Origin: Streptomyces sp. SN-593
GTDB lineage: Bacteria; Actinomycetota; Actinomycetes; Streptomycetales; Streptomycetaceae
Direction of reading: 5' to 3'
DNA length: 64,000 nucleotides
Assembly (NCBI RefSeq): GCF_016756395.1
Contig: NZ_AP018365.1
Coordinates: 7,258,001-7,322,000 of the forward strand
Both the position numbers and the translations under genes were made by a program. Numbering within the stretch: position 1 is the stretch's first letter; every line of letters begins with the position of its first letter. The notes below the pieces were generated by a model. It worked only from the letters and a program-made list of their open reading frames with translations, ran no database searches and was not told where the DNA came from. This document shows positions 16,628 through 24,675 of the stretch, piece by piece.

Positions 16628-18358
16628 GTGTCCGGGGAGAGTGTGCGGTTACGAAGACGGCTGGCGCCGAAGGTGGTCTTCGCCACCATCTGCCTGTTCT
16701 TCCTGGCGGCGGTCGTCGGCGTCCACCGGCTGGGGATCTGGGGCGGGGTGATCCGCTGGGTGGCGGCCGCGGCGGACGTGCTGCTGGTCAGCCTCGCGGT
16801 CGCCCGGCGCCTGACCGCGACCAGGAACTCCAGCCACCCCACCGCGGTCGCCGCCCTGTCGGGCGACAGCGTCAGCGAGATCCAGCGACTCGCCGCGACC
16901 CGCCGGCTCACCGTCGAACAGGCCAGGCTGCTCGCCCTGTCCATCGTCAAGCCCGACGCCGTGCGCGACCGCGTCGTGGAGAGCTACGAGACCGACCACC
17001 GCACGCTGCACCGCAAGGTCACCACGGACTTCAGGATCGACTCCCGGCAGTACGCGGGCCGTTCGCGGCGCAAGCGGCAGTACCTCGCGCTGTGCGTCTC
17101 GGCCAAGGGGGACATGCACGACGGCTTCCGGGTCCACGCGGCCGACGGCCTGGCGCTGACCACCGAGAGCCACCGGGACTGCCTCGCACTGGTCGCCAGC
17201 ATGGTGCGCGTCCTGGTGCTGAACGCCTACCGGGGCCACGGTCTGGACGTCGACGACGACCTCCCGCCCGACGCGCAGGACGTCGAGCGGCGCGCCCTGG
17301 ACCTGATCATCAACCCGGGCGCGCGGGAGGCGCCCGGCGTGCTGACCCGGCAGGAGTGCGAGGTCGTCCAGCAGTTGGGCGACCTGATCCCGGGCAACAA
17401 CCAGGCCAAGCTGGCGGCCACCCTGGTCGAGGCGCTCATCTCGCAGTACGTCGTCATCACCTCGGTGCCGGTGCCCCGGGACGGCGTGGTCAGCATCACC
17501 TACGAGCAGACCGTCATCCTCTCCGAGGACCGCAGCGCCCGCGCCTCGGGCGGCTCCGGCCTGAAGATGATCCTGCGGCGGGCCCTGGGCGCGCGCCCCA
17601 TCGTGGTCAAGGTACGGGTCGACAACGCCTGGACCTGCCGCAGCTTCCACCTCGACGTGACGGGCCCGGAGGGCTTCTACCTCGGACGGCAGGCCATGGA
17701 GCCGGACGCCGCGGTCTGGTTCGCCGAGCACGGCGGGGACACCATCGAGCGGCCGGACCCCTACTACCGCTTCCGCCGCCGGCTGGGCCAGCGCTACGCG
17801 CACTTCTACGCGCGCGACTTCCCGGAGCCGAAGCCCGGCGAGAAGCACCCCCAACTGGGCTTCCACTTCTACGAGGCGCCGCCCGGTTCGGACTTCCGGG
17901 CCAGCCTCGCGGCGGTCTGCACGGTGCTGCTGGTGTGGCTGACGGGCCTGGCGGTCTCCAACGACGCCCTGTCCGCCGGCGCCTCCCTGGGGTCCGACGT
18001 GCCCGCGCTGCTCCTGGCGCTGCCGGCGATCGCGGCGGGCCGGCTGGGCGGCGGCCTGGGCCTGCAGGGCCGGTCGGCCCGCAGCCTGTCCGCGGTGCTG
18101 TCGATGATCGCCACCTTCCTGATCTCCGTGGCGGCGACCACGTTCTTCATCCTGCGCAACGCGGGAAATCGACTTCCCCGGCTGAACGGCGCGCTTCCGC
18201 AGCACCTCTCGGTGCTCGGTGTGGATCGCGCGGCGTGGGCGGTCCTGATCGTTCTCGCGGCCGGAAACGCACTGGCGATCTGTTACCGGTGGATTGTGCG
18301 CACGAGAATCTACGACTTTCTGGCTTCACGTCCTCCCTCCGGGGTAGAACAGGGGTAA
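16628..18358 (+). CDS. Unrecognised multi-pass membrane protein with a large soluble domain
   Basis: I do not recognise this 576-residue protein. Two hydrophobic helices lie near residues 14-60 (VVFATICLFFLAAVVGV, WVAAAADVLLVSLAVA). A soluble part of about 370 residues follows, rich in charged and beta-prone sequence. Four C-terminal helices include TVLLVWLTGLAVSN, VPALLLALPAIAAG, AVLSMIATFLISVAATTFF and AVLIVLAAGNALAICY. GTG 16628 is chosen because GGGGGAGG lies 5 bases before it; an in-frame ATG at 16559 lacks one. It is followed by a small gene and the WD40-KAP NTPase in the same direction, which suggests a membrane partner of that NTPase. Confidence 0.75.
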   Translation: MSGESVRLRRRLAPKVVFATICLFFLAAVVGVHRLGIWGGVIRWVAAAADVLLVSLAVARRLTATRNSSHPTAVAALSGDSVSEIQRLAATRRLTVEQARLLALSIVKPDAVRDRVVESYETDHRTLHRKVTTDFRIDSRQYAGRSRRKRQYLALCVSAKGDMHDGFRVHAADGLALTTESHRDCLALVASMVRVLVLNAYRGHGLDVDDDLPPDAQDVERRALDLIINPGAREAPGVLTRQECEVVQQLGDLIPGNNQAKLAATLVEALISQYVVITSVPVPRDGVVSITYEQTVILSEDRSARASGGSGLKMILRRALGARPIVVKVRVDNAWTCRSFHLDVTGPEGFYLGRQAMEPDAAVWFAEHGGDTIERPDPYYRFRRRLGQRYAHFYARDFPEPKPGEKHPQLGFHFYEAPPGSDFRASLAAVCTVLLVWLTGLAVSNDALSAGASLGSDVPALLLALPAIAAGRLGGGLGLQGRSARSLSAVLSMIATFLISVAATTFFILRNAGNRLPRLNGALPQHLSVLGVDRAAWAVLIVLAAGNALAICYRWIVRTRIYDFLASRPPSGVEQG

Positions 18359-18429
18359 GCGATGTATTTTGCTTTTGTCACCGGGCGGGGACGAGGAGCC
18401 GCCCGGTTGAACGGGGGAGAAGGGTGACG

Positions 18430-18702
18430 ATGACGCTCATGAGCGACGCATCCCGTGCGGCGACGGAGCACAGCGAGGCCGGCCTGCGGCACGTGTGGTG
18501 GGGCCTGGTCCGGCTGACGGAGCGGCTGATGGGAGAGCCGAGGGGCTCGACGGAGGGCGGGTACTCCGTACGTGGTCAGGACTGGACGCCGACGGCGGGC
18601 GGCATGACGCTCGCCGAGGTCCAGGACGCCCTCGGCCACATCGACGAGGACGCGATGCGGAAGGCGCAGGAAAGCCTCGGCGGCGCGGGCCGCACACGGT
18701 GA
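18430..18702 (+). CDS. Small unknown protein (90 aa)
   Basis: The protein is short, charged and soluble, with a central HVWWGLVRLTERLMG amphipathic stretch and a C-terminal TLAEVQDALGHIDEDAMRKAQ helix. I recognise no family. GGGGGAGAAGGG lies immediately upstream; ATG 18430 gives the best spacing, while GTG 18424 and ATG 18439 are alternatives. It sits 71 bases after the membrane protein gene and before the NTPase, so it may be a regulator or adaptor of that module. Confidence 0.6.
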   Translation: MTLMSDASRAATEHSEAGLRHVWWGLVRLTERLMGEPRGSTEGGYSVRGQDWTPTAGGMTLAEVQDALGHIDEDAMRKAQESLGGAGRTR

Positions 18703-18980
18703 GCGTCGCGCCGCGTCCGTGGTGCACCGGATTTCCGCGGCTTTCCCGGAATTCCGCGCGCGCCGGGACGTGCCGCGCTCCGTACTTCCCGCCCGCCGGG
18801 TTCCACCGTGGAACGGACCTTCCGTGTGCAGGGGAGCGCGCCGTTTCGCGCATTCCGTCGTGAACCGGCCGAGAATTCGGCACACATGGCCCCATCTGTG
18901 CGAATAGTGGACTAATATCACCCCACTGCGGCCGCCCGTGACCATGGCGGCCGGTCCGGATTCGGGAGTGGGGCGCGGCG
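18703..18980 (+). promoter_or_regulatory. Intergenic region with inverted repeat and -10-like box upstream of the WD40-KAP gene
   Basis: An imperfect inverted repeat, ATTCGGCACA (18875-18884) and TGTGCGAAT (18897-18905), is followed by a TAATAT box at 18913-18918. AT content rises sharply here compared with the flanking genes. The arrangement suggests a separately regulated promoter for the NTPase, although the -35 element is not clear. Confidence 0.45.
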
Positions 18981-21900
18981 GTGGACCGACGGATCGAGTT
19001 ATTCAGAACGGCTTTCGAGGAACTGCTGAGCGCGGCCGGCGATGTCGACGTGGACGCCCTCGCCGACGCGGCGCGCGGCGCGAACTCCGGCCGGCGCGCG
19101 ACGGTGGTGGACGTGGCGGGGTGGCTGGCCCCCGGCGCCGTACCGGAACAGCGGTTCAGCAGCGACTTCCACAGCCTGGTGGCCTTCCTGGAGGGACGCG
19201 CCCGGGGGACGGGGTACCGGCGCAGGTCGGCCCGATCCTGGAACGAGGCGCTGTCCGGCGCCCAGCGCGCGGTGGCCGAGGGCGAGCAGGCGCGTACTCC
19301 GGCGGCTGCCGACGCCGACCGGCGCCGCCCCCTGCTGCGGGCCGTGCCGTTCGCGGACGTGCTGCCGCACGAGAGCGCCGTGCTGTGCGCGCAGTGGGGC
19401 GCCGTCGGCAATGCCGCGGTGCTGGCGACGGGGACCCGCGACGGCGTCGTCCGGCTGTGGGACGTCTCCGGCGCGCGGCCGGTCTGCCGTGAACTGACCG
19501 CCGGCAGGTCGCTCGCCCCGGTGGAGCAGGTGGCCTGGCCCGCGGACGGCCGGCTCCCGCTCGTGGCCGCGCGGGACGCCCGGGGCACCGTCCACGTCTG
19601 GGACGCGGGGTCCCCCGGCGACCAGCCCGTGGTCGTCAGCAACGTCAGCCGGTGGATGGCGTGGGGATCCGACGCGGGCGGCCCGGTTCTGGCGACGGGG
19701 CAGGCCGACGGCCGGGTCCGCCTGTGGCACCCGGCCGCGCGCGAGTTCGCCGCGGACGCCGTCGACGTCCGCCTCCACGACCAGGACTGGGGGGAGTTCG
19801 GCATCTCCGCGGGGCACCCGGCCCTCGCCGTCGGGTCCTGGCGGACCGGGGAGGTGGCCTTCCACGACCTGCACACCGGACGGTCCCGGGGGCCGCTGCG
19901 GTGCGACCCCCACCAGACGCTGTGGGGGGCGTGGGGCCGGTCGGGCGACCGGGCGGTGCTCGCCACGGCGGGGCTCGGCGGTGTCGTGCGGGTGTGGGAC
20001 GCCGCGTCCGGCGCGGAGGTCGGGGTCCTGCACACCGGGCCGGCGTACGAGCGCGCGTGGGGGCGGTGGGGCCGCCGGACGGACGAGCGGGCGGTGCTCG
20101 CGGTGGGCGGCGCCGACGGAAGCGTCCGCCTGTGGGACCCCGTCGACAACGCCTACTACGACGCCCAGCCCGCCGGACACAGCGGGCCGGTCGGCTGGGG
20201 AGCGTGGTGCACGGTCGGCGACGTCCCCGTCCTGGCCACCGGCGCGGCCGACGGGACGATCCGGCTGTGGGACCCCGACACCGGCACCCAGTTCGGCGAA
20301 CCGGTGCTGGGACACAGCCCGTTGGGCGACTGGGGAGCGTGGGGCGCCGTCGACGGCCGGCCCGTACTCGCCACCAGCCGTGACGAGAAGACCGTGCGGC
20401 TGGTCGGCCTGGTCGAGGACCGCCCGCTGCCGCGGCTGCCGACCTACCGCTCCGACTCCGCCGTGGCCACCGACGAGCTGTCCCGCGAGGGGGACGCCAC
20501 CGCGATCGCCGAGCTGATCACCGCCCGCACGGTGCAACCGCCCCTGGCCGTTGGCCTGTTCGGGGACTGGGGCGAGGGCAAGAGCCACTTCATGAACCTG
20601 TTGCAGCAGCGGGTCGCCGGCAACGAACGGACCGGCAGCCCGCTCGCCCAGCGGGACGTCAGGCAGGTGCGCTTCAACGCCTGGCACTACGCGGAGACCG
20701 ACCTGTGGGCCAGCCTGGTCGCCGAGTTGTTCGCCCAGTTGTCGACCCCGCCGAGCGGCGACCGGGGCGACGAGCAGCGCCGGCAGTCCCGGCTCACCGC
20801 GGAACTGGTGCAGGAACGCGGCCTGGGCGAGCGGCTGATCGGCGCGCGCAAGCGGCGTGACGAGCTGCGCGAGGCGCTGGACGGCGACCTGTGGGAGGCG
20901 CTGCCCGCCGAGCGGCGCGAGGAACTGACCCTGCTGCTGGGCGGCCCCCGGGCGCAGCAGCTCTTCGCGCAGGCCACCGACACCCTCGGCAGGCTGCGCA
21001 GCGCCCGGGTGTGGGCGCGCCGCCTGCTGGGCGCGCTCCCGCTGCGGGTGGTCCTGCGCTACCTCGCCGGCGTCGTGCTCGCGCTGGCGCTCGTGGTCGC
21101 CGCCTACTGGGGCCTGCCGGCGGTCAGGGGCCGCATGGACGGATGGTGGCGCGCGCTGATCGCGGCGCTGCCCGGCACCTCCGCCGTCCTGCTGGTGGTC
21201 GCCTACGTCCGCAAGGCGCTGCGCGCCACCCGCGAGCGGCTGAGGGACGGCCTGAGGAAGGCGGCCGAGTACGGCGCGGAGGTGCACTCGCGCGTCGAGA
21301 TCGCGGCCAACCTGGCCGCCGAGGAAGTCGCCGCCCTGGAACGGCAGTTGCGGAACATGACGGCGGCCGGGCAACTGGCCGGACTGGTGTCGGACCGGGT
21401 GGGGGACGGGCAGTACCGCGGCCGCCTGGGGATGATGACCCAGATACGCGAGGACTTCCAGCGCATGGCACGGCTCCTCGCGGAGGTCGCCGCCGAACCC
21501 GACCGGTCGGCCGGCGGGCCGCTGTCCGCAGCCGCGCGTGCCGACGTGGTGCAGGACGAGCTGCCGCGCATCGCCCGCATCGTGCTCTACATCGACGACC
21601 TGGACCGCTGCCCCTCCCACCGGGTGGTGGAGGTCCTGGAGGCGATCCACCTGCTGCTCGCCGTGGACCTGTTCGTCGTGGTGGTGGCCGTCGATCCGCG
21701 CTGGCTGCTGCACGCCATCGCCACGCACTACCGCGGCATGCTCGACGGCCCGGCGGAGCGGCCCGCCGCGGGAGCGGGGGAGACCGATGCCGACGACGGG
21801 GAACTGTGGCGGCTCAACCCGGCGCAGTACCTGGAGAAGATCTTCCAGGTGGTCCTGACGCTGTCCCCGATGGACCGCGACGGCTACCGGCGGCTGCTGC

Positions 21901-22757
21901 GCACCCTGGTCGGCACCCGCCCGGAGGCCGGCGAGGACACGCCGGGCGGCCCGCGGCCGGAGCAGGCGGACACGCCGGCCGGCGCCCGGGCCGCGGAGCC
22001 CGCCGCCGGCGCTCCCGGCGACGACCCGGTGGTGGCGCCGCACGCGGTGGCGCCCGGCGCCGCCGCGGGGGCGGGGGGCCTCGCGGCGGCCGCCGAGCAG
22101 GGCCACGGCTGGGCGGGCCCGCGGCTGCCGGCGGCGGCGAAGAGGGACCGGGTGGACCCGCTCACCCTCGAACCCGACGAGCTGGCGCTGCTCAACCTGC
22201 TCGGACCGCCCCTGCTGGTCAGCACGCCGCGGGCGGTGAAGCGGCTCGCGAACTCCTACGGTCTGCTCAACGCCATCCGCCGGGACCACCGTGCGGGCGA
22301 CCTCGCCGAGCAGCGCACCGAGCTGCGCGACCCGGACACCGGCGACCGGCGCGAGGTGGCGTACTTCCCCTACCGGGCGGGCATGGTGCTGCTCGCGCTG
22401 CTCGTCGCCTACCCGACCGCGGGCCCGGCCTTCTTCCAGCGCCTGCACCACCGGGCGACCACGTCCCCCGGGAGCAGGTGGCGGGAGTTCCAGGAGGAGA
22501 TCTCCGCGGCGCGGGCCGAGCCGGCCGGGCCGGGTGCCGACGGTGCCCTCGCGCGGACCCCCGCGGTGCGGCCGGACCAGTGGCGGGCGCTGGTCTCCGC
22601 GCTGGGCCACGTCACGGACGCGGCCGAGCGCAGGGGGCTGCCGCTGCCGGAGCCGCTGGAGGCGTGGGCGGCGTGGCTGGTCCCGGTCAGCCGGCTGTCC
22701 TTCCCCACCGGGTTGATGATCCGGCCTCTGGGATGGCAGGGCACCGGGGAAGGGTGA
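18981..22757 (+). CDS. WD40-repeat KAP P-loop NTPase
   Basis: The 1258-residue protein has three parts. Residues 1-100 are a small helical domain of unknown type. Residues about 130-490 form a beta-propeller with repeats ending VVRLWD, TVHVWD, RVRLWH, VVRVWD, SVRLWD and TIRLWD. Residues 500-1258 form a KAP NTPase: Walker A GDWGEGKS (Lys534), RFNAWHYAETDLWASL, and Walker B LYIDDLDRC (Asp872/873/875). Two membrane helices (about 690-713 and 722-743) are inserted between Walker A and B, the hallmark of KAP proteins. PifA, a KAP NTPase of plasmid F, excludes phage T7; animal Kidins220 is the eukaryotic relative. The propeller plausibly senses a partner or invader. The start, GTG 18981, has only a weak ribosome binding site. 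Confidence 0.88.
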   Translation: MDRRIELFRTAFEELLSAAGDVDVDALADAARGANSGRRATVVDVAGWLAPGAVPEQRFSSDFHSLVAFLEGRARGTGYRRRSARSWNEALSGAQRAVAEGEQARTPAAADADRRRPLLRAVPFADVLPHESAVLCAQWGAVGNAAVLATGTRDGVVRLWDVSGARPVCRELTAGRSLAPVEQVAWPADGRLPLVAARDARGTVHVWDAGSPGDQPVVVSNVSRWMAWGSDAGGPVLATGQADGRVRLWHPAAREFAADAVDVRLHDQDWGEFGISAGHPALAVGSWRTGEVAFHDLHTGRSRGPLRCDPHQTLWGAWGRSGDRAVLATAGLGGVVRVWDAASGAEVGVLHTGPAYERAWGRWGRRTDERAVLAVGGADGSVRLWDPVDNAYYDAQPAGHSGPVGWGAWCTVGDVPVLATGAADGTIRLWDPDTGTQFGEPVLGHSPLGDWGAWGAVDGRPVLATSRDEKTVRLVGLVEDRPLPRLPTYRSDSAVATDELSREGDATAIAELITARTVQPPLAVGLFGDWGEGKSHFMNLLQQRVAGNERTGSPLAQRDVRQVRFNAWHYAETDLWASLVAELFAQLSTPPSGDRGDEQRRQSRLTAELVQERGLGERLIGARKRRDELREALDGDLWEALPAERREELTLLLGGPRAQQLFAQATDTLGRLRSARVWARRLLGALPLRVVLRYLAGVVLALALVVAAYWGLPAVRGRMDGWWRALIAALPGTSAVLLVVAYVRKALRATRERLRDGLRKAAEYGAEVHSRVEIAANLAAEEVAALERQLRNMTAAGQLAGLVSDRVGDGQYRGRLGMMTQIREDFQRMARLLAEVAAEPDRSAGGPLSAAARADVVQDELPRIARIVLYIDDLDRCPSHRVVEVLEAIHLLLAVDLFVVVVAVDPRWLLHAIATHYRGMLDGPAERPAAGAGETDADDGELWRLNPAQYLEKIFQVVLTLSPMDRDGYRRLLRTLVGTRPEAGEDTPGGPRPEQADTPAGARAAEPAAGAPGDDPVVAPHAVAPGAAAGAGGLAAAAEQGHGWAGPRLPAAAKRDRVDPLTLEPDELALLNLLGPPLLVSTPRAVKRLANSYGLLNAIRRDHRAGDLAEQRTELRDPDTGDRREVAYFPYRAGMVLLALLVAYPTAGPAFFQRLHHRATTSPGSRWREFQEEISAARAEPAGPGADGALARTPAVRPDQWRALVSALGHVTDAAERRGLPLPEPLEAWAAWLVPVSRLSFPTGLMIRPLGWQGTGEG

Positions 22758-22758
22758 G

Positions 22759-22908
22759 CGGGCCGGGATGCAGACGTCCAAGACGATCGTCGCGGTGAAC
22801 AAGGACGCCGAGGCGCCGATCTTCGACCTCGTCGACTACGGCGTCGTCGGCGACCTGTTCAACGTCGTCCCCCAACTCACCGAGGAGGTCAAGGCACGCA
22901 AGGGCTGA
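22759..22908 (+). pseudogene. etfA: 3' remnant of etfA (electron-transfer flavoprotein alpha subunit)
   Basis: The frame reads RAGMQTSKTIVAVNKD, then EAPIFDLVDYGVVGDL and TEEVKARKG before a stop. This is the conserved FAD-binding C-terminus of EtfA, where the family reads QHxAGMQTSK. About 49 of more than 300 codons remain. Recognisable homology begins within a few bases of the TGA that ends the WD40-KAP gene (22755-22757), so the breakpoint lies there. ATG 22768 could give a 46-residue peptide, but it would lack the fold. No etfB or 5' etfA is present in the window. Confidence 0.85.
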
Positions 22909-22944
22909 ACCGGCCGCCTTTCCTAGCACCGCTATGGTTCATCT

Positions 22945-22972
22945 TTGTTATGCGGCAAAATCGTTCTACAAT
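22945..22972 (+). promoter_or_regulatory. Promoter with overlapping GntR-type operator
   Basis: TTGTTA (22945-22950) and TACAAT (22967-22972) are separated by 16 bases, a good sigma-70-like pair. The sequence TCGTTCTACAA (22961-22971) covers the -10 box. Read on the other strand it is TTGTAGAACGA, matching the FadR/FCD consensus TNGTNNNACNA and identical to the site upstream of the GntR gene at 56 kb. Confidence 0.6.
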
Positions 22973-23068
22973 GATGCCAGGCAGGGCGTCGTCCGGCCGC
23001 CGGTGGGTGGGCCGACGCCCTCTCGACCCGGAACGCCCGCAGCAGCCCGCTTCGTGAAAGGCCCGGCC

Positions 23069-23749
23069 ATGACCGTCCCCGTCCTCGGCGCCACCCTGTA
23101 CTTCGACCCCACGTGCGCCACGGGGTGGCGGGCCTCGCGCTGGCTGGAGCCGCAGGCGCGCAAGCACGACGTGCCGGTGCGGTGGCGGGCCGCGGACCGG
23201 TGGTTCGGAACCGCGGCCGAGGAGGTGCCCGGGAAGAAGCGCGGGTACCCGGCCGCCTCGAAGGTGTTCCTGCGGGTGGTCGAGGCCGCGCACCGCGACG
23301 GCGCCGACGACCTGGTCGGACGCCTCTACGCGGCGTACGGCTGGGCCACCCACGAGGACACCCGGCCGCACCACCCCGACCTGGTGCGCGAGATGGTCGC
23401 GGCGTACGCGCCGGCCTACCTCGACGCCGTCGACGACCCCGCGCTGGACGAACTCGTGGTGGCCGCGCACCACGAGGCCGCGGAGTACGTCGGGGACGGT
23501 GAGTCCTCGCCGGTCCTGGTGGTGCGGACCGCGGAGGGCGAGCGCGGGTTCTACGGACCCGTGCTCGGTCCGGGCCCGGAGGGCGAGCGGGCCGACCGCC
23601 TGTGGGACCTGCTCGTCCTGGCCGCGTCCCTGCCCGAGTTCTTCGAGCTGTCCGCGCGCCGCACCTGGCGCCGGCCCCGGCGGGACCCGCTGACCGACCA
23701 CTCCACGTCCGTGCTGCCCCTTCTGCCCGAGGACCTGCGGGCCCCGTGA
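23069..23749 (+). CDS. DsbA-fold mycothiol-dependent nitroreductase-like protein (Rv2466c family)
   Basis: This 226-residue thioredoxin/DsbA-fold protein starts TLYFDPTCATGWRASRWLEP. Cys16 occupies the first position of the usual CPWC active site, while the second cysteine is replaced by Gly (CATG), leaving a monothiol enzyme. Helical insert residues (AASKVFLRVVEAAH, GRLYAAYGWATHEDT) match the Mycobacterium Rv2466c type, which uses mycothiol. The C-terminal FYGPVLGPGPEGERADRLWDLL is typical. Its promoter carries a predicted operator for the neighbouring GntR repressor, so it may belong to the island's regulon. The physiological substrate is unknown. Confidence 0.82.
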   Translation: MTVPVLGATLYFDPTCATGWRASRWLEPQARKHDVPVRWRAADRWFGTAAEEVPGKKRGYPAASKVFLRVVEAAHRDGADDLVGRLYAAYGWATHEDTRPHHPDLVREMVAAYAPAYLDAVDDPALDELVVAAHHEAAEYVGDGESSPVLVVRTAEGERGFYGPVLGPGPEGERADRLWDLLVLAASLPEFFELSARRTWRRPRRDPLTDHSTSVLPLLPEDLRAP

Positions 23750-23761
23750 CGGACGCGCGGA

Positions 23762-24490
23762 TCAGTCGGTGGGCTTGCCCGTCTCCGGGCCGAAACGGTC
23801 CAGGGTGGCGTCCACCTGCTTGATGTGCGCCCTGGCGACGCGCTCGGCCTTGGCGGTGTCGCCCGCCTCGATGGCGAGGAGGACCGCGCGGTGCTCCTTG
23901 AGCGAGTTGGCCTTGCGGCCGGGCACCATCACCGCCTGGAACTGGAACTTCACCAGCGGGAAGAGCAGCGAGTCGAGCATGGTCGCCGCCCGCGGGCTGT
24001 CGGCCGCCTCGATGACGAGCGAGTGGAACTCGCGGTTGAGGGAGGTGTACCGCATGAGGTCGTCCTCCTTCAGCGCCTGCTCGGTCGCCTCGACCACCTC
24101 GCGCAGCCTGGTGCGCTGCTCGGGGGTGGCCCGCTCGGCGGCCAGTCCGGCGACGAGGCCTTCGAGCACCTCGCGGACCTGGAGGATGTCACGGGCGTCC
24201 TCCAGGCTGAAGGCGCGCACGCGTCCCCCGCGGTTCGGCTCCAGGACGACCAGGCCGTCGGACTCCAGCCGGGCCAGCACCGCGCGCAGCGTGTTGCGGC
24301 TGATACCGAGCGTCTGGGCCAGCGGTGCTTCGACGAGGCGCTCGTTGGGGCTGTACACCCCCGAGGTGATGTCGTGCTTCAACTGCCGGTAGGCCGTCTC
24401 GATCTTCGCGGTGTCGCGAGAACGGGACCGCTCGGCGGTGGGCTCGGCGTCCTGGGCGGAGCTGACCGGGGAGGGCATCGATGCGTCCAC
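23762..24490 (-). CDS. GntR family regulator, FCD type (copy 1)
   Basis: This regulator of about 242 residues has a winged helix, KIETAYRQLKHDITSGVYSPNERL then LGISRNTLRAVLARLESDGL, and an FCD domain containing REVLEGLVAGLAAERAT, LNREFHSLVIEA and EHRAVLLAIEAGDTAKAERVARAH. GTG 24490 gives the longest form; ATG 24478, with GGAAGTGG 8 bases away, may be the real start. By eye it is about 85% identical to the regulator at 55825-56559. It is divergent from the lactonase gene, and a perfect TTGTAGAACAA palindrome lies between them, so autoregulation and control of both neighbours are likely. Confidence 0.88.
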   Translation of the reverse strand: MDASMPSPVSSAQDAEPTAERSRSRDTAKIETAYRQLKHDITSGVYSPNERLVEAPLAQTLGISRNTLRAVLARLESDGLVVLEPNRGGRVRAFSLEDARDILQVREVLEGLVAGLAAERATPEQRTRLREVVEATEQALKEDDLMRYTSLNREFHSLVIEAADSPRAATMLDSLLFPLVKFQFQAVMVPGRKANSLKEHRAVLLAIEAGDTAKAERVARAHIKQVDATLDRFGPETGKPTD

Positions 24491-24570
24491 TTCCGTATGT
24501 CGTCTGGCTGCGGGCTCTCCGGCGGGCCGGATCGCGGCTCCAGCGGGCCCAGGAGAGTCGTTCGCTCCGA

Positions 24571-24581
24571 TTGTAGAACAA
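24571..24581. promoter_or_regulatory. Perfect GntR/FCD operator TTGTAGAACAA
   Basis: TTGT-AGA-ACAA is an exact dyad matching TNGTNNNACNA. On the minus strand it covers a TACAAT -10 box of the regulator gene. The flanking AGAGTCGTTC and the downstream TTGGACACTC are also conserved in the second copy near 56.6 kb. Confidence 0.65.
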
Positions 24582-24675
24582 GATTGGACACTCTTTGTTC
24601 CGCTTGCCGGTTCCCGGCGCGGACCCCCCGCCCGGACCCGGCCCCGGGTCCGCGCCCCGATCCGAAAGGACGCCC

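Noticed and set aside
18719..18907. Short rightward open frame of 62 codons before the WD40-KAP gene
   Set aside because: It overlaps the inverted repeat and promoter-like sequence, lacks a ribosome binding site, and has non-coding composition.
18999..22802. Leftward open frame of about 1270 codons opposite the WD40-KAP gene
   Set aside because: It mirrors the KAP gene exactly, and the sense strand has WD40, Walker A and Walker B motifs.
22768..22908. Independent 46-residue small gene
   Set aside because: Homology to EtfA extends upstream of the ATG (residues R-A-G), and the peptide is only the C-terminal tail of a large flavoprotein.
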